Assembly: GCF_003815535.1 (NCBI RefSeq)
Contig: NZ_RPFZ01000001.1
Span: 1,240,001-1,304,000, forward strand
From: Aurantiacibacter spongiae
Lineage (GTDB): Bacteria; Pseudomonadota; Alphaproteobacteria; Sphingomonadales; Sphingomonadaceae
Reading direction: 5' to 3'
Length of the DNA stretch: 64,000 nucleotides
The position numbers and the translations under genes are program-made. Shown in pieces: positions 1 through 9,065 of this stretch. Each line of letters starts with the position of its first letter. Position 1 is the first letter of the stretch. Under the pieces are notes generated by a model. That model saw only the letters and a program-made list of their open reading frames with translations, was not told the origin of the DNA and searched no databases.

Positions 1-24
1 CTTTCCTCGTCCTGGCCCACGGGC

Positions 25-60
25 AAAAAAACAGGCGCCGCCCACGACGGGCGGCGCCTG
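25..60 (-). terminator. Rho-independent terminator after the entericidin gene
   Basis: A perfect 12-bp stem (32-43 pairing with 49-60) with a 5-nt loop is followed on the minus strand by a seven-T run (25-31). It lies just downstream of the small lipoprotein gene that ends at 88. Confidence 0.9.
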
Positions 61-87
61 CTCTGTTCGATCATCTGAAAACGGGCG

Positions 88-222
88 TCAGCAATTCCCT
101 TCGACGCCGTCAGCGCAATCGCCGACCGATTCGACGTCGTCAGCGGCACCGCGGATGGTGTTGCAGGCCGGCAGAAGCACCATCGTGCTGCCCAGGACTA
201 CCAGAGTGAGAACCTTCTTCAT
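88..222 (-). CDS. entericidin-like small lipoprotein
   Basis: A 44-aa protein that begins MKKVLTLVVLGSTM. It has a hydrophobic signal stretch and a lipobox ending LLPAC, so Cys20 should be the lipidated residue after signal peptidase II cleavage. The mature part is short, acidic and contains two further cysteines, as in entericidin A/B-type lipoproteins. It should sit in the cell envelope. The start is the only ATG in frame. A strong terminator follows directly, and the PagL-like gene lies 88 bp upstream on the same strand. The entericidin assignment rests on size, lipobox and the N-terminal pattern; a toxin or antidote role cannot be inferred. Confidence 0.85.
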   Translation of the reverse strand: MKKVLTLVVLGSTMVLLPACNTIRGAADDVESVGDCADGVEGNC

Positions 223-309
223 GTTTTCGTCTCCCCGACCGCGGACACGCAACCGTGCCGCTTCAAGGCAACCAAAACGCTCTTTTCACACGAGAGTTCC
301 GTCCGGTCG

Positions 310-855
310 CTAGAGCCGCCAGTTCATCCGCGCGCCGATCATGTCTATTCCCGGGTTCTGCTCGCCATCGAAGATCTGGCCCTGACTGATATGCATCCAG
401 TGCGCCTCCACGCTGGCCCGGTCCGTCAGGCGATACCCGACGCCGATTTCCGGTTCGAACAGGACGCGGCTGCCCAGGTCGGTACGGTATCCGGTTTCCG
501 GGTTGACGCGGAATTCGGGCGCGTCGTGCACCACCATGCCGATGCCGGGACGTACGTAGACCGGGCCGTCGCCGATGGTCCAGGCAAGTCCGCCCCCGAC
601 AAAGGAGGTGTAGCCATCCGTATTGAGGTTGCCCACGACGTAGGGCGCAGGCGAACCGATGAAATCCAGAGCGTCGATCCGCCCGAAGCGAATGCCGGCG
701 GCAATGTCGAGCGTGCCGCTTTCCGTCGTGTCCAGCGTGAACGGCGTATCGACCGCATGGGCATAGACGCCGCCGAAGATCTCCTGCGCACTGGCGCTTG
801 CGGGAACGGCGAGGGCGGCGATGGCTGCTAAAGCCCGAAGGATAACGTGTTTCAT
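310..855 (-). CDS. PagL-like acyloxyacyl hydrolase, lipid A 3-O-deacylase family
   Basis: About 181 aa counted from the ATG at 855, which opens a clean signal peptide ending ASASA; a longer in-frame start at 888 would put 11 extra residues in front of it. The rest looks like a small outer-membrane beta-barrel. The C-terminal segment has the family pattern HIS, then NPGID, then GARMNW, close to the His-x-Ser and NPG signature of PagL enzymes, which remove the 3-O-linked acyl chain of lipid A in the outer membrane. The catalytic Glu cannot be placed with certainty by eye. Substrate specificity is unproven, and sphingomonads often replace LPS with glycosphingolipids, so the real substrate could differ. 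Confidence 0.7.
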   Translation of the reverse strand: MKHVILRALAAIAALAVPASASAQEIFGGVYAHAVDTPFTLDTTESGTLDIAAGIRFGRIDALDFIGSPAPYVVGNLNTDGYTSFVGGGLAWTIGDGPVYVRPGIGMVVHDAPEFRVNPETGYRTDLGSRVLFEPEIGVGYRLTDRASVEAHWMHISQGQIFDGEQNPGIDMIGARMNWRL

Positions 856-900
856 GCCCGAGCCGCTAATCGCCGGCGGCTTTCGCATTGCTGACCGCGA

Positions 901-1329
901 TCAATCGACCCCCTCGGCGGCCGGGGCCGTCGCGCTGTGCGTCGGCGTCGGAGTTGGAGTCTGCTCTCCGGTCGGACGGGCAGATGCCGATGACCTGGAC
1001 GATGGCCCCGTTGTGGCGGCGCTCGTCGGCGGCGGTCCGGGTACCGGGGTGGCGGGCGGCGGTTCGGACGGGGCCGGTCGTGGTTGGCGGTCCGCGCTGA
1101 CATCGGCCTTGCCGGAGGAGGGATCGCGGTCCACCGGTTCGTTCACGCGAACACCGCTCGCATCCCCGGCACTCCCGGTATCCTCACCGCCAGCCATTTC
1201 CTGCGGACTGGCGGTCAGCACTTCGTCCACCGCGTCCGCATTCCCCGCTTTCTCGCCCCCGCACGCGCCAAGTCCCAGCGCGAGAAAGGCGGCGGAAGCA
1301 ATTGCGAGGCCCGGATGTCTGGTCGTCAT
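901..1329 (-). CDS. proline-rich lipoprotein of unknown function
   Basis: A 142-aa protein with a signal peptide and the lipobox LGLGACGG, so it is probably lipidated and anchored in the envelope. The mature region is low in complexity: an acidic Ala/Gly/Asp stretch, then a Pro/Ser/Thr-rich tail (PPPATPVPGPPP and similar). No enzymatic motif is visible. It is divergent from the MATE gene and upstream of the PagL-like gene on the same strand. The composition suggests a flexible linker-like envelope protein, but no function can be assigned. Confidence 0.65.
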   Translation of the reverse strand: MTTRHPGLAIASAAFLALGLGACGGEKAGNADAVDEVLTASPQEMAGGEDTGSAGDASGVRVNEPVDRDPSSGKADVSADRQPRPAPSEPPPATPVPGPPPTSAATTGPSSRSSASARPTGEQTPTPTPTHSATAPAAEGVD

Positions 1330-1356
1330 GCCGGATGAAGCAAGCCGCGCACCCGA

Positions 1357-2844
1357 TTGGTTCCCGCAGAGCTCTCTTTCCTACAGCGTCGCGAGCGCCT
1401 AACGCGCCTGCTTCGCGTGCGACCCGTTGCCCATCCCCCCACGCCCGGCTGGCGCACCGAGGCCGCGGAAACCTTCCGCCTGTCGTGGCCGCTGGCGCTC
1501 GCCAACCTGCTGCAGATGCTCACCTACGCCATCGACGTCATGTTCATCGCCCGGCTGGGAGCGGACGAACTGGCGGCGTCCAGCCTGGCGGTAGCCCTGT
1601 TCGGCCTGCTGACCTGGTCCCTCCAGGGTCTGACCGGGGCCGTCTCCCCCATCATGGCGGCGGAACTGGGTGCGCGGGCGCCGGCCTTGCGGCCCGTGCG
1701 TCGTTCGGTTCGGATGGCGATGTGGCTTGCGCTGGCGACCGGTGCGGTGGCCATGATCGTGTGCGCCTTCGCGGAAAGCCTGATGCTGCTGACCGGCCAG
1801 CCGCCCCGGATCGCCGCGCTGGCCGGCGACTACATGGACGTCCTGCTGCTCGCGCTGGGGCCGATGGTGATGGCAGGTGTTTTCCGGAATTTCGTCTCGA
1901 CGCTCGGGCGGCCCATCCTCGCCACGCTCATAACCGCCTCCGGCATAGGCGTGAACGCCGCGGCGAACTGGGCCTTCATTTTCGGCAATTGGGGCGCGCC
2001 GGCGCTGGGGCTGCCCGGCGCGGCGGTGGCAACCGTGCTGACCTCGCTGACGATACTGGCGTTCTACGCGCTCGCCATCCGGCTCGATCCGCGCCTGCAC
2101 CGCTATCGCATCTTCGGCTTCGCCTGGCGGCCGGACTGGCCCCGTTTCGCCGAACTGATCCGCATCGGCACCCCGATCGCGCTCACCATTACGGCGGAAG
2201 CCGGAATATTCGGCGCCGCCGCTTTCCTCATGGGGCGCATCGGCGCCACTCCGCTTGCCGCCCATGCCATCGCCCTGCAAATCGTCGCGCTTGCCTTCCA
2301 GGTGCCGTTCGGCGTGAGCCAGGCGGCAACGATCCGCGTCGGCTATTACTTCGGTGCGCGCGATGCGGAGGGGGTGCGGCGGGCCGGCACGGTGGCGCTT
2401 GTGATGGGGACCGGCTTCATGGTGCTGACAGCCCTCGCCCTGCTGCTGGCGCCCGAATATCTTCTGGCTCTCTACATCGACCCCTGGAATCCGGACGAGC
2501 CGGCGGTGGCCGAGTTCGCGCTCGCGTTTCTCGCCATCGGGGCGGCCTTCCAACTGGTCGACGGGTTGCAAGTGGTGGCCGCCGGCGCGCTGCGTGGCTT
2601 GCAGGATACGCGCGTGCCGATGGCCATTGCCATCTTCGCCTACTGGATACCGGGTTTCGGTGTGGCGACCTGGCTTGCCTTTGGTACGGACACCGGCGCG
2701 CGTGGGGTCTGGTTCGGTCTCGCCACCGGCCTCGCGGTCGCCGCCGCCCTGTTGCTGGCGCGCTGGCTCAGCCGCGAGAGACTGGGCCTCATCGCCGCGC
2801 CCGCCCCGAACGATCATCCACACCATTCGCCGGGGCGTGGGTGA
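1357..2844 (+). CDS. MATE family efflux transporter
   Basis: A 495-aa inner-membrane protein with about 12 hydrophobic segments in two similar halves, the size and pattern of MATE (multidrug and toxin extrusion) antiporters. The first helix region reads FRLSWPLALANLLQM, and the second half carries IGTPIALTITAEAGIF and VPFGVSQAATIRVG, typical MATE motifs. These proteins export cationic or hydrophobic compounds using Na+ or H+ gradients; the substrate is unknown here. The annotated start is a TTG with no strong ribosome-binding site, so the true N-terminus may lie up to 30 residues further in. It converges on the HNH gene. Confidence 0.85.
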   Translation: MVPAELSFLQRRERLTRLLRVRPVAHPPTPGWRTEAAETFRLSWPLALANLLQMLTYAIDVMFIARLGADELAASSLAVALFGLLTWSLQGLTGAVSPIMAAELGARAPALRPVRRSVRMAMWLALATGAVAMIVCAFAESLMLLTGQPPRIAALAGDYMDVLLLALGPMVMAGVFRNFVSTLGRPILATLITASGIGVNAAANWAFIFGNWGAPALGLPGAAVATVLTSLTILAFYALAIRLDPRLHRYRIFGFAWRPDWPRFAELIRIGTPIALTITAEAGIFGAAAFLMGRIGATPLAAHAIALQIVALAFQVPFGVSQAATIRVGYYFGARDAEGVRRAGTVALVMGTGFMVLTALALLLAPEYLLALYIDPWNPDEPAVAEFALAFLAIGAAFQLVDGLQVVAAGALRGLQDTRVPMAIAIFAYWIPGFGVATWLAFGTDTGARGVWFGLATGLAVAAALLLARWLSRERLGLIAAPAPNDHPHHSPGRG

Positions 2845-2884
2845 TGCATCCTGACCGCAACGATAAGACCCGTGCGGCGCCGGC

Positions 2885-2989
2885 GGTGACGCAGGCTCGC
2901 GGAAGGGTAACGGGTCGCTTGCGCAAGGTGACGCATTTGCGCGCGCAGGTAACGCAATTCGCTGGCGGGGTGACGAAGGCACGCTTTCC
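2885..2989. repeat. 21-bp-phased GGTRACG array
   Basis: Five copies of GGTGACG or GGTAACG start at 2885, 2906, 2927, 2948 and 2969, exactly 21 bp apart, and the fourth base alternates G, A, G, A, G. The 14 bp between the motifs varies. A related direct repeat, TGTAACACC followed by TGTCACACC, lies just beyond (3002-3019). The array fills the gap between the convergent MATE and HNH genes. I see no reading frame of its own there. Function unknown; 21 bp is two helical turns, so all copies face the same side of the DNA. Confidence 0.8.
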
Positions 2990-3023
2990 GCGCCTGGACC
3001 GTGTAACACCTGTCACACCTTCG

Positions 3024-3042
3024 CCCGGCAACGCCTGCCGGG
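3024..3042. terminator. hairpin between convergent genes
   Basis: A 7-bp perfect stem (3024-3030 with 3036-3042) and a 5-nt loop, ten bases from the end of the HNH gene. No T-run follows on either strand, so intrinsic termination is only possible, not shown. Confidence 0.35.
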
Positions 3043-3051
3043 GCGTGTCGG

Positions 3052-3660
3052 TCACTCCTCCAGTTCGATGTCCCAATACAGCCAGTCGCGCCAGGTTTCG
3101 TGCAGGTAGTTGGGCGGGAAGCTCTTGCCTTGCTGCTGCAACTGCCAGCTGGTCGGGCGGATCGGGCTTACGTGCAGGTGCATCCCCGCCTGCTTCGGCG
3201 TGCGGCCGCCCTTCTTCATGTTGCAGGGCGCACAGGCGGTGGAGATGTTCTCCCACGTCGTCTTGCCGCCCAGCCGGCGAGGCACGACATGGTCGAAGGT
3301 GAGATGCTGCTGGCTGCCGCAATACTGGCAGGAAAAGCGGTCGCGCAGGAACACGTTGAAGCGGGTGAAGGCGGGAAACTCGGACTGCCGGACATACTGG
3401 CGGAGCGCGATGACGCTCGGGATCTGCATGTCGAGGCTGGGCGAGTGGACGGCCCGGTCGTAGCTCGCCACCACGTCCACCCGTTCGAGAAAGATGGCCT
3501 TGATCGCTGTCTGCCACGGCCACAGGCTGAGCGGATAGTAGCTGAGCGGCGTGTAATCCGCGTTGAGCACCAGCGCCGGGCAGCTCTCGAGGCTGCGGGT
3601 CGGATCGTCATGGGCGCTGCGGAAATGCGCGGCGCGTTCGATCAGTTCGGCCTTGAACAC
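3052..3660 (-). CDS. HNH endonuclease family protein
   Basis: Best read from the GTG at 3660 (202 aa), because a good ribosome-binding site (GGAGG, complement of about 3669-3676) lies 9 nt upstream; in-frame ATGs at 3690 and 3705 lack one. Roughly residues 110-155 form a zinc-knuckled HNH module: CQYCG, then TFDHVVPRRLGG, then WENISTACAPCNMKKG, giving both CxxC pairs and the central DH. HNH enzymes cut DNA with one metal ion. This compact single-domain form is common as a chromosomal gene in alphaproteobacteria and its cellular role is not established. It has no methylase or phage partner beside it. Confidence 0.8.
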   Translation of the reverse strand: MFKAELIERAAHFRSAHDDPTRSLESCPALVLNADYTPLSYYPLSLWPWQTAIKAIFLERVDVVASYDRAVHSPSLDMQIPSVIALRQYVRQSEFPAFTRFNVFLRDRFSCQYCGSQQHLTFDHVVPRRLGGKTTWENISTACAPCNMKKGGRTPKQAGMHLHVSPIRPTSWQLQQQGKSFPPNYLHETWRDWLYWDIELEE

Positions 3661-3771
3661 CTTTAGCGTCCTCCCTGATAGCGTCACCATGCACTTGCAC
3701 TTCAAAGCGTCAACCCTGTTACAAACAGCTCATCCACAGCTTCATCCACGAGTCGCCTGCCGGACGATGCC

Positions 3772-4623
3772 ATGATCGTCACCCGCTTCGCCCCCAGCCC
3801 GAACGGCCCGCTGCATCTGGGCCATGCGCTGTCCGCCGTGGTGGCGCACGATCTGGCGAAAGAGGCGGGCGGGCGCTTCCTGCTGCGGATCGAGGACATA
3901 GACGGCGCCCGCTCGCGCCCCGACCTCGCCGATGGCTTCCGCGCCGATCTGGCATGGCTCGGCCTCGAATGGGACGAGGTGACGCCGCAGAGCGCGCGGG
4001 TCGATGCCTATGCCGCGGCGGCGGAGCGGCTGCGCGACATGGGCCTCCTCTACCCCTGCCGCTGTACCCGCTCGCAGATTGCCGCCCTTGCGACCGAGAC
4101 GGGGCCGGACGGACCCGTCTATCCCGGCACCTGCAAGGAAGCGCCCCCGCGCAAGGACGAACCGGTCGCCTGGCGGCTGGACGTGGCGAAGGCGCTTGCC
4201 TTGACCGGACCGCTCACCTGGACCGACCGGTCGGCAGGCGAGCAACAGGCGCGGCCAGACCTGGCGGGCGACGTGGTGCTGGTCCGCAAGGACAAGACGA
4301 CGCCCGCGAGCTATCATCTGGCCGCCACGCTGGACGATGCGGCCGACGGCGTGACCCTGGTGACGCGCGGGACGGACCTGTTCGCCGCTACGCATGTCCA
4401 CCGCCTGCTGCAGGCGCTGCTCCACCTGCCCGTGCCCCGCTGGCACCATCATGCGCTGTTGCTGGATGAGGATGGCCGCAAGCTAGCCAAGCGCCGAGGT
4501 TCGCCCTCGCTTGCCGACCGGCGCGGAGCGGGGGAGGACGGGCGCGCGCTGGCCGATGCCCTGCGCGCCGGCCGATTGCCCGCTGGCATTACCCGGTCAC
4601 GCTCCCTACATGGGACAGCATGA
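3772..4623 (+). CDS. gluQ: glutamyl-Q tRNA(Asp) synthetase
   Basis: A 283-aa GluRS-like catalytic domain without an anticodon-binding domain, the hallmark of GluQ, which attaches glutamate to queuosine in the anticodon of tRNA(Asp). Visible motifs are FAPSPNGPLHLGHA (HIGH-type), a Cys cluster CRC with a later YPGTC for zinc, and KLAKRRG as the KMSKS equivalent. The stop overlaps the next start (ATGA at 4620). It should act on mature tRNA in the cytoplasm. A discriminating GluRS would be about 470 aa, so the length supports GluQ. Confidence 0.9.
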   Translation: MIVTRFAPSPNGPLHLGHALSAVVAHDLAKEAGGRFLLRIEDIDGARSRPDLADGFRADLAWLGLEWDEVTPQSARVDAYAAAAERLRDMGLLYPCRCTRSQIAALATETGPDGPVYPGTCKEAPPRKDEPVAWRLDVAKALALTGPLTWTDRSAGEQQARPDLAGDVVLVRKDKTTPASYHLAATLDDAADGVTLVTRGTDLFAATHVHRLLQALLHLPVPRWHHHALLLDEDGRKLAKRRGSPSLADRRGAGEDGRALADALRAGRLPAGITRSRSLHGTA

Positions 4624-4847
4624 ACACCTTCCTCGTCATCGTCATCGTCCTCCTTGCCATTATGGTGGTGGTTTCCCTGGTGCGCGGCATCGTCGCTTTC
4701 CTGCAGACGACCAAGATCGATCTCGAGGGGCAGGGCGAAAACTCGGTGATGCTGCAGGAGCGTCAGAACAAGGCGATGTTCGCGCGTATCAAATACCAGG
4801 CGCTGGCCATCCTGGTCGTCGGCGTCCTGCTCGCCATCAACAGCTGA
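4620..4847 (+). CDS. HIG1-type twin transmembrane protein
   Basis: A 75-aa inner-membrane protein with two helices (residues 3-27 and 58-74) joined by a cytoplasmic-type loop carrying QERQNKAMFARIKYQALAI. This matches the conserved loop of bacterial HIG1/hypoxia-induced family proteins, whose mitochondrial relatives assist respiratory complexes. It is translationally coupled to gluQ by an ATGA overlap and lies 25 bp before the cobalamin adenosyltransferase. Association with respiration is family knowledge, not shown here. Confidence 0.75.
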   Translation: MNTFLVIVIVLLAIMVVVSLVRGIVAFLQTTKIDLEGQGENSVMLQERQNKAMFARIKYQALAILVVGVLLAINS

Positions 4848-4872
4848 CCGAGCCTCCGGCGCCGGCGCGTTC

Positions 4873-5448
4873 ATGGTCAAGCTCAACCGCATCTACACCC
4901 GCACGGGGGACGAAGGAACGACGGGACTGGTCGACGGATCTCGTCTGTCCAAGCATGCGCCCCGGATGGCGGCGGTGGGCGACGTGGACGAGACGAACGC
5001 CGTCATCGGCCTGGCCATCCGCGAGATGTCCGGGCGGGCCGCGGATGACCTTCGCCGGGTACAGAACGACCTGTTCGATCTGGGTGCCGACCTGGCCACT
5101 CCCGCAAAGGAGGGCGATGACTTCGCGCCGTCGCAGATGGTGCTGCGCATCGTCCCTTCGCAGGTTGAATGGGTGGAGCAGCGGATCGACGCCGTGACGA
5201 GCGAACTCGAACCGCTGACCAGTTTCATCCTTCCGGGGGGCAGCGAAGCTGCGGCGCGGTTGCACCTTGCGCGCACCGTAACCCGCCGGGCCGAACGCGC
5301 ACTGACTGCCCTGGCCGAGCAGGAGCCCGTGAATCCCGCTGCGCTTTCCTACGTCAATCGGCTGTCGGACTATCTGTTCGTGCTGGCCCGCGCTGCGAAC
5401 GACGGTGGGAACGCCGACATTCTCTGGGCCCCCGGCGCCGGCAGGTAG
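4873..5448 (+). CDS. PduO/MMAB-type cob(I)alamin adenosyltransferase
   Basis: A 191-aa protein that starts MVKLNRIYTRTGDEGTTGL, the ATP-binding signature of the PduO-type family, and later contains RRAERALTAL, NPAALSYVNRLSDYLFVLARAAN and the GDVDETNA region. It transfers the 5-deoxyadenosyl group from ATP to cob(I)alamin, giving coenzyme B12 for enzymes such as methylmalonyl-CoA mutase. Length and all conserved blocks are complete. It follows gluQ and the HIG1 gene in the same direction. Confidence 0.9.
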   Translation: MVKLNRIYTRTGDEGTTGLVDGSRLSKHAPRMAAVGDVDETNAVIGLAIREMSGRAADDLRRVQNDLFDLGADLATPAKEGDDFAPSQMVLRIVPSQVEWVEQRIDAVTSELEPLTSFILPGGSEAAARLHLARTVTRRAERALTALAEQEPVNPAALSYVNRLSDYLFVLARAANDGGNADILWAPGAGR

Positions 5449-5505
5449 GCCGGGTGGGAACGCCCGTGCCGGCCCGCCCGTTCTGCCGGAAAGGAGACCA
5501 ACGAC

Positions 5506-5856
5506 GTGACCACAAGCGAAAAACCCGAATCCAAGGAACAGCGCATGGCGGACCAGGCGCCCGAAATGCACAATGACGAGCAGGACGATCACCGCAGTCA
5601 GGCGCAGGAAGTGTCGGAGGAAGCGCAGGCGACCACGCGCAAGACGCGCAGCCCGACCGAAAGCGTCAAGGGAGACAACAAATCGGGACTGCTCAACGGT
5701 TCGACGCAGGACACCGTCGATCACATGCGCGACATGGAAAGTTCGGGCCGTATCGACATGGACGCCTATCGCGGCGAGCCGAATCATGACGATAACGAAG
5801 GCAAGTACGGCAAGCGGCACGAGCCTGACCCCGATCTCACCAACGAGAACGACTGA
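5506..5856 (+). CDS. small acidic hydrophilic protein, unknown
   Basis: A 116-aa protein read from a GTG with a strong ribosome-binding site (AAGGAG at 5491-5496). It is almost entirely charged or polar (Glu, Asp, Lys, Arg, Gln, His), has no Cys or Trp, and lacks hydrophobic stretches, so it is likely intrinsically disordered and cytoplasmic. It has no recognisable domain. It ends 8 bp before the convergent DUF202 gene. The composition resembles stress-associated hydrophilins, but that is only an analogy. Confidence 0.65.
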   Translation: MTTSEKPESKEQRMADQAPEMHNDEQDDHRSQAQEVSEEAQATTRKTRSPTESVKGDNKSGLLNGSTQDTVDHMRDMESSGRIDMDAYRGEPNHDDNEGKYGKRHEPDPDLTNEND

Positions 5857-5863
5857 CGCCGAC

Positions 5864-6289
5864 TTATCCGTTGGCGGAAGCAGCCGCAGTATCGCCGTTC
5901 AGCAGCCACAACGCGACGATCAGCAACGCCGCCCCCGCCGAAATCGACCAAGCTATCAGGCGAATGTTCGGCAATCTGGGCGAATCCACCGCGTGCGATG
6001 ACAGGCGGTGGAACGCCTTGGATGCGCGTCTCTCGGCGCCGATCGCGAAGACGATGGCAAGGGCGATGAAAACGGTTGCGATGGCGCGGGCGAGCCACGG
6101 CGGTTCGAACGCGCCGAACAGCGCGCGAAAGCCGATACCTATAGCGATGGCGGCAAAGGCCGTCCGTATCCAGCCTGCAAAGGTCCGTTCCAGCGCCATG
6201 ATCGTACGATCTTCGGCCCAGTCCGTCCGGTCCTGCGCCCACTTCGTGCTGCGATCGTCGTCCTCGCTGACCGGATCATCCTGCGCCAT
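5864..6289 (-). CDS. DUF202 (YidH-type) membrane protein
   Basis: About 141 aa from the ATG at 6289 (a start at 6325 is also open). An acidic N-terminal tail precedes DRTDWAEDRTIMALERTFAGWIRT, the DUF202 signature, and then three hydrophobic helices (AFAAIAIGIGFRALFG, ARAIATVFIALAIVFAIG, IAWSISAGAALLIVALWLL). These are small inner-membrane proteins of unknown function. It lies downstream of mutS on the opposite side of a short gap, on the same strand as mutS. Confidence 0.8.
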   Translation of the reverse strand: MAQDDPVSEDDDRSTKWAQDRTDWAEDRTIMALERTFAGWIRTAFAAIAIGIGFRALFGAFEPPWLARAIATVFIALAIVFAIGAERRASKAFHRLSSHAVDSPRLPNIRLIAWSISAGAALLIVALWLLNGDTAAASANG

Positions 6290-6336
6290 GGGGAGACAGC
6301 GTAACGATACCGCGGTGCTTGGCAAATTGATCGAGG

Positions 6337-8952
6337 TTAATCCTCTCCCGCTTCTCGCTTCAGCACGTAGAGGAGGTCAAGCGCCTCTCGGGGACTGAGA
6401 GTATCCACGTCGAGCGCGGCCAGGCGTTCGCGCACGGCATCGCACTCCTTCTCCTCCGCTTCGGCAGCGGCTGCGAAGAGCGGCAGTTCTCCCAGACCGG
6501 CCGCGAGGCCCCCTGTCTCCGCGCGCCCTTTCTCCAGCTTCTGCAATACCGATCTTGCGCGGGCCACCACGGCGGAGGGCACTCCGGCGAGTTTGGCCAC
6601 CGCCAGGCCGTAGGACCGATCCGCCGCGCCCGCGGCCAGTTCGTGAAGGAGAACGAGGTCACCCTTCCACTCCTTCGCGCGGACATGGTGGAGAGAGAGG
6701 GCGGGGCACGTCTCCGCGAGCCGGGCCATTTCGTGGTAATGCGTCGCGAACAGGCACCGACTGCGATTGGTTTCGTGGATCGCCTCCGCCACCGCCCAGG
6801 CGAGCGCCAGTCCGTCATATGTCGAAGTGCCTCTCCCGACTTCGTCCAGGATCACGAAACTCCGTGGACCGGCCTGTTGCAGGATGGCGGCCGTTTCGAC
6901 CATTTCCACCATGAAGGTCGACCGCCCGCGTGCCAGGTTGTCCGATGCGCCGACGCGGCTGAAGAGCTGATCCACGAGGCCGATCGTGGCCGAGGCAGCG
7001 GGCACGAAGCCGCCGGCCTGCGCCATCAGAACGATGAGCGCGTTCTGACGGAGGAAGGTGGACTTGCCGCCCATGTTCGGACCGCCGACGAGCCACAGGC
7101 GGTCCGCCTGGGACAGCGTACAGTCGTTGGCGACGAAGCGTTCGCCCGACGATACCAGCGCCGCTTCCACCACCGGATGCCGGCCTTCCCGGATGGCGAG
7201 CGCGGTATCTTCGGTGATGACGGGTCGACACCACTCGCCCTCGCTCGCCCGCTCCGCCTGGCCCGCGACAACGTCCAGCCGGGCCACGGCAGCGGCGGTG
7301 CGCGCGATGGGCTCGGCACGCGCCGCGACTGTTTCCACCAGCTCCTCGAAATGGGCCTCTTCCGCCGCCAGCGCCCTCCCACCGGCCTCGGCTATGCGGC
7401 TGGCTTCCTCATGCAGCCGGAGCGAGTTGAAGCGCACCGCGCTCGCCATTGTCTGTCGGTGGGTAAAACCGCTGTCGGACGTCATCAGGGCGTCGGCATG
7501 GCGAGCTGGCACCTCGATGAAGTAGCCAAGCACACCGTTGTGCTTGATCTTGAGCGAGCCGATCCCCGTCTCATCGCGGTAGCGCGCTTCCATAGCCGCG
7601 ATCGCGCGGCGGGCGTTTCCCGAGACCTCGCGAAGGTCGTCGAGCGCATGATCGTATTCGGCGGCGATATACCCGCCTGATTGGCGTTCGGTCGGCGGAG
7701 AGGGAACGAGCGCGCGGGCAAGAAGGTCGGTCAGTTCGGCATGACCGGCGAGGTCCGGTAGCAAGGTATTTAGCAGTGCCGGGGGATCGGGTCTGTCGCG
7801 CAGCAGGTCGCCTACACGCCGCGCTTCGCCCAGGCCGTCGCGCAACTGACCGAGATCGCGTGGTGAACCGCGTCCCGCCACGAGCCGACCCAGCGCCCTC
7901 CCGATATCGGGCAGTCCGCGCAGCAGGTTGCGCAGATCGCCGCGCAGAAGCGGATCGGCATGAACGTGGTCGACTAGCGCCAGTCGCGCCTCGATTGGGG
8001 CTCGTTCTGCCAGAGGGGCGGCGAGGTCGTCCGCCAGCAGGCGCGCCCCCGCCCCCGTGACGCAGCGATCGATCGCCGCGATCAGGCTGCCGGCGCGCCC
8101 GCCCCGGTGGCTGGACAGAATCTCGAGGCTGGCACGCGTCGCTTCGTCCATCCCCAGGAAGCCGTCCGAACGGCGCACGACCGGTGGCAGCAGCAACGGC
8201 ATCGAACCGCGCCCGGCATGGTCCAGATAGGCCAGCAGCCCGCCCGCAGCGGCCAGCATTGGCCGGGTGAACTGGCCGAACCCGTCCAGCGTCGCCACGC
8301 CGTGCGCGGCCTTGAGAGCACGCTCCCCCGCGTCGCTCGAAAAGTCGCCGGGGGGCCGGGTCACGGCATCGAACGGTACGTCGCGATCCTCTGCCGCCAC
8401 GACTTCGCTAGCGCCGATACGCGCGAGTATGGACGCAAGGGTGCCCGGCTGGCATTCCTCCATTTCCATTCGCCCGGTACTGATATCGCAGGACGCCACC
8501 CCGAATGTCCCGCGCAGTTCGGCTATGGCCGCAAGCACGTTCGCGCGGCGCGGTTCGAGCAGCGTCTCCTCCGTCAGCGTCCCGGCGGTTACGAAACGCA
8601 CGATATCGCGCGACACCAGGGCCTTGGAAACCGCCGTCCCTTCGCGCCTGGCCCGCGCTTTCGCCTCTTCGGGCGTCTCCGTCTGTTCGGCGATGGCGAC
8701 GCGGCAACCGGCCCTGATCAACCGAGCGAGGTAGTTTTCCGCCGCATGCACGGGTACGCCGCACATCGGCACCGGCGCGCCGTCATGCTCCCCGCGACTG
8801 GTGAGAGCGATATCGAGTATCGCCGCCGCCCGCTTCGCATCTTCGAAGAAAAGTTCGAAGAAGTCGCCCATACGGTAGAACAGCAGGCAGTCCCCCGCCT
8901 CGGCCTTGAGGTCGAGATACTGCCGCATCATCGGAGTGGGGGCGTCCGCCAT
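6337..8952 (-). CDS. mutS: DNA mismatch repair protein MutS
   Basis: An 871-aa, full-length MutS. The N-terminal domain carries the mismatch-wedging Phe-x-Glu motif in [10 protein letters not shown] (around residues 26-35). The C-terminal ATPase has Walker [15 protein letters not shown] (about residues 617-630), [14 protein letters not shown] and the ATHYHEMA switch. It binds base mismatches and small loops and recruits MutL in the cytoplasm. The gene is single and divergent from the malic enzyme, with a 113-bp intergenic region for both promoters. Start ATG at 8952 gives the usual [16 protein letters not shown] opening. Confidence 0.97.
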   Translation of the reverse strand: MADAPTPMMRQYLDLKAEAGDCLLFYRMGDFFELFFEDAKRAAAILDIALTSRGEHDGAPVPMCGVPVHAAENYLARLIRAGCRVAIAEQTETPEEAKARARREGTAVSKALVSRDIVRFVTAGTLTEETLLEPRRANVLAAIAELRGTFGVASCDISTGRMEMEECQPGTLASILARIGASEVVAAEDRDVPFDAVTRPPGDFSSDAGERALKAAHGVATLDGFGQFTRPMLAAAGGLLAYLDHAGRGSMPLLLPPVVRRSDGFLGMDEATRASLEILSSHRGGRAGSLIAAIDRCVTGAGARLLADDLAAPLAERAPIEARLALVDHVHADPLLRGDLRNLLRGLPDIGRALGRLVAGRGSPRDLGQLRDGLGEARRVGDLLRDRPDPPALLNTLLPDLAGHAELTDLLARALVPSPPTERQSGGYIAAEYDHALDDLREVSGNARRAIAAMEARYRDETGIGSLKIKHNGVLGYFIEVPARHADALMTSDSGFTHRQTMASAVRFNSLRLHEEASRIAEAGGRALAAEEAHFEELVETVAARAEPIARTAAAVARLDVVAGQAERASEGEWCRPVITEDTALAIREGRHPVVEAALVSSGERFVANDCTLSQADRLWLVGGPNMGGKSTFLRQNALIVLMAQAGGFVPAASATIGLVDQLFSRVGASDNLARGRSTFMVEMVETAAILQQAGPRSFVILDEVGRGTSTYDGLALAWAVAEAIHETNRSRCLFATHYHEMARLAETCPALSLHHVRAKEWKGDLVLLHELAAGAADRSYGLAVAKLAGVPSAVVARARSVLQKLEKGRAETGGLAAGLGELPLFAAAAEAEEKECDAVRERLAALDVDTLSPREALDLLYVLKREAGED

Positions 8953-9065
8953 AGGTCGACCGGACTAGCGGGGCGCGCGCCGATTCGGGAAGGGCAGCGG
9001 CTCAGCTTTCCCCTATCGCCGGGCGCATTGGATCCGTATGGCGGCCCCTAACAAGGAGACGACGC

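Noticed and set aside
1302-3302. A 666-codon frame covering the MATE gene on the same strand
   Set aside because: It is an out-of-frame shadow of the MATE gene, rich in Arg, Gly and Pro, without domains.
2789-3523. Minus-strand frame with Val-Thr every seven residues
   Set aside because: It overlaps the HNH gene out of frame; the heptads are the 21-bp DNA array read as codons. No start or domain supports a protein.
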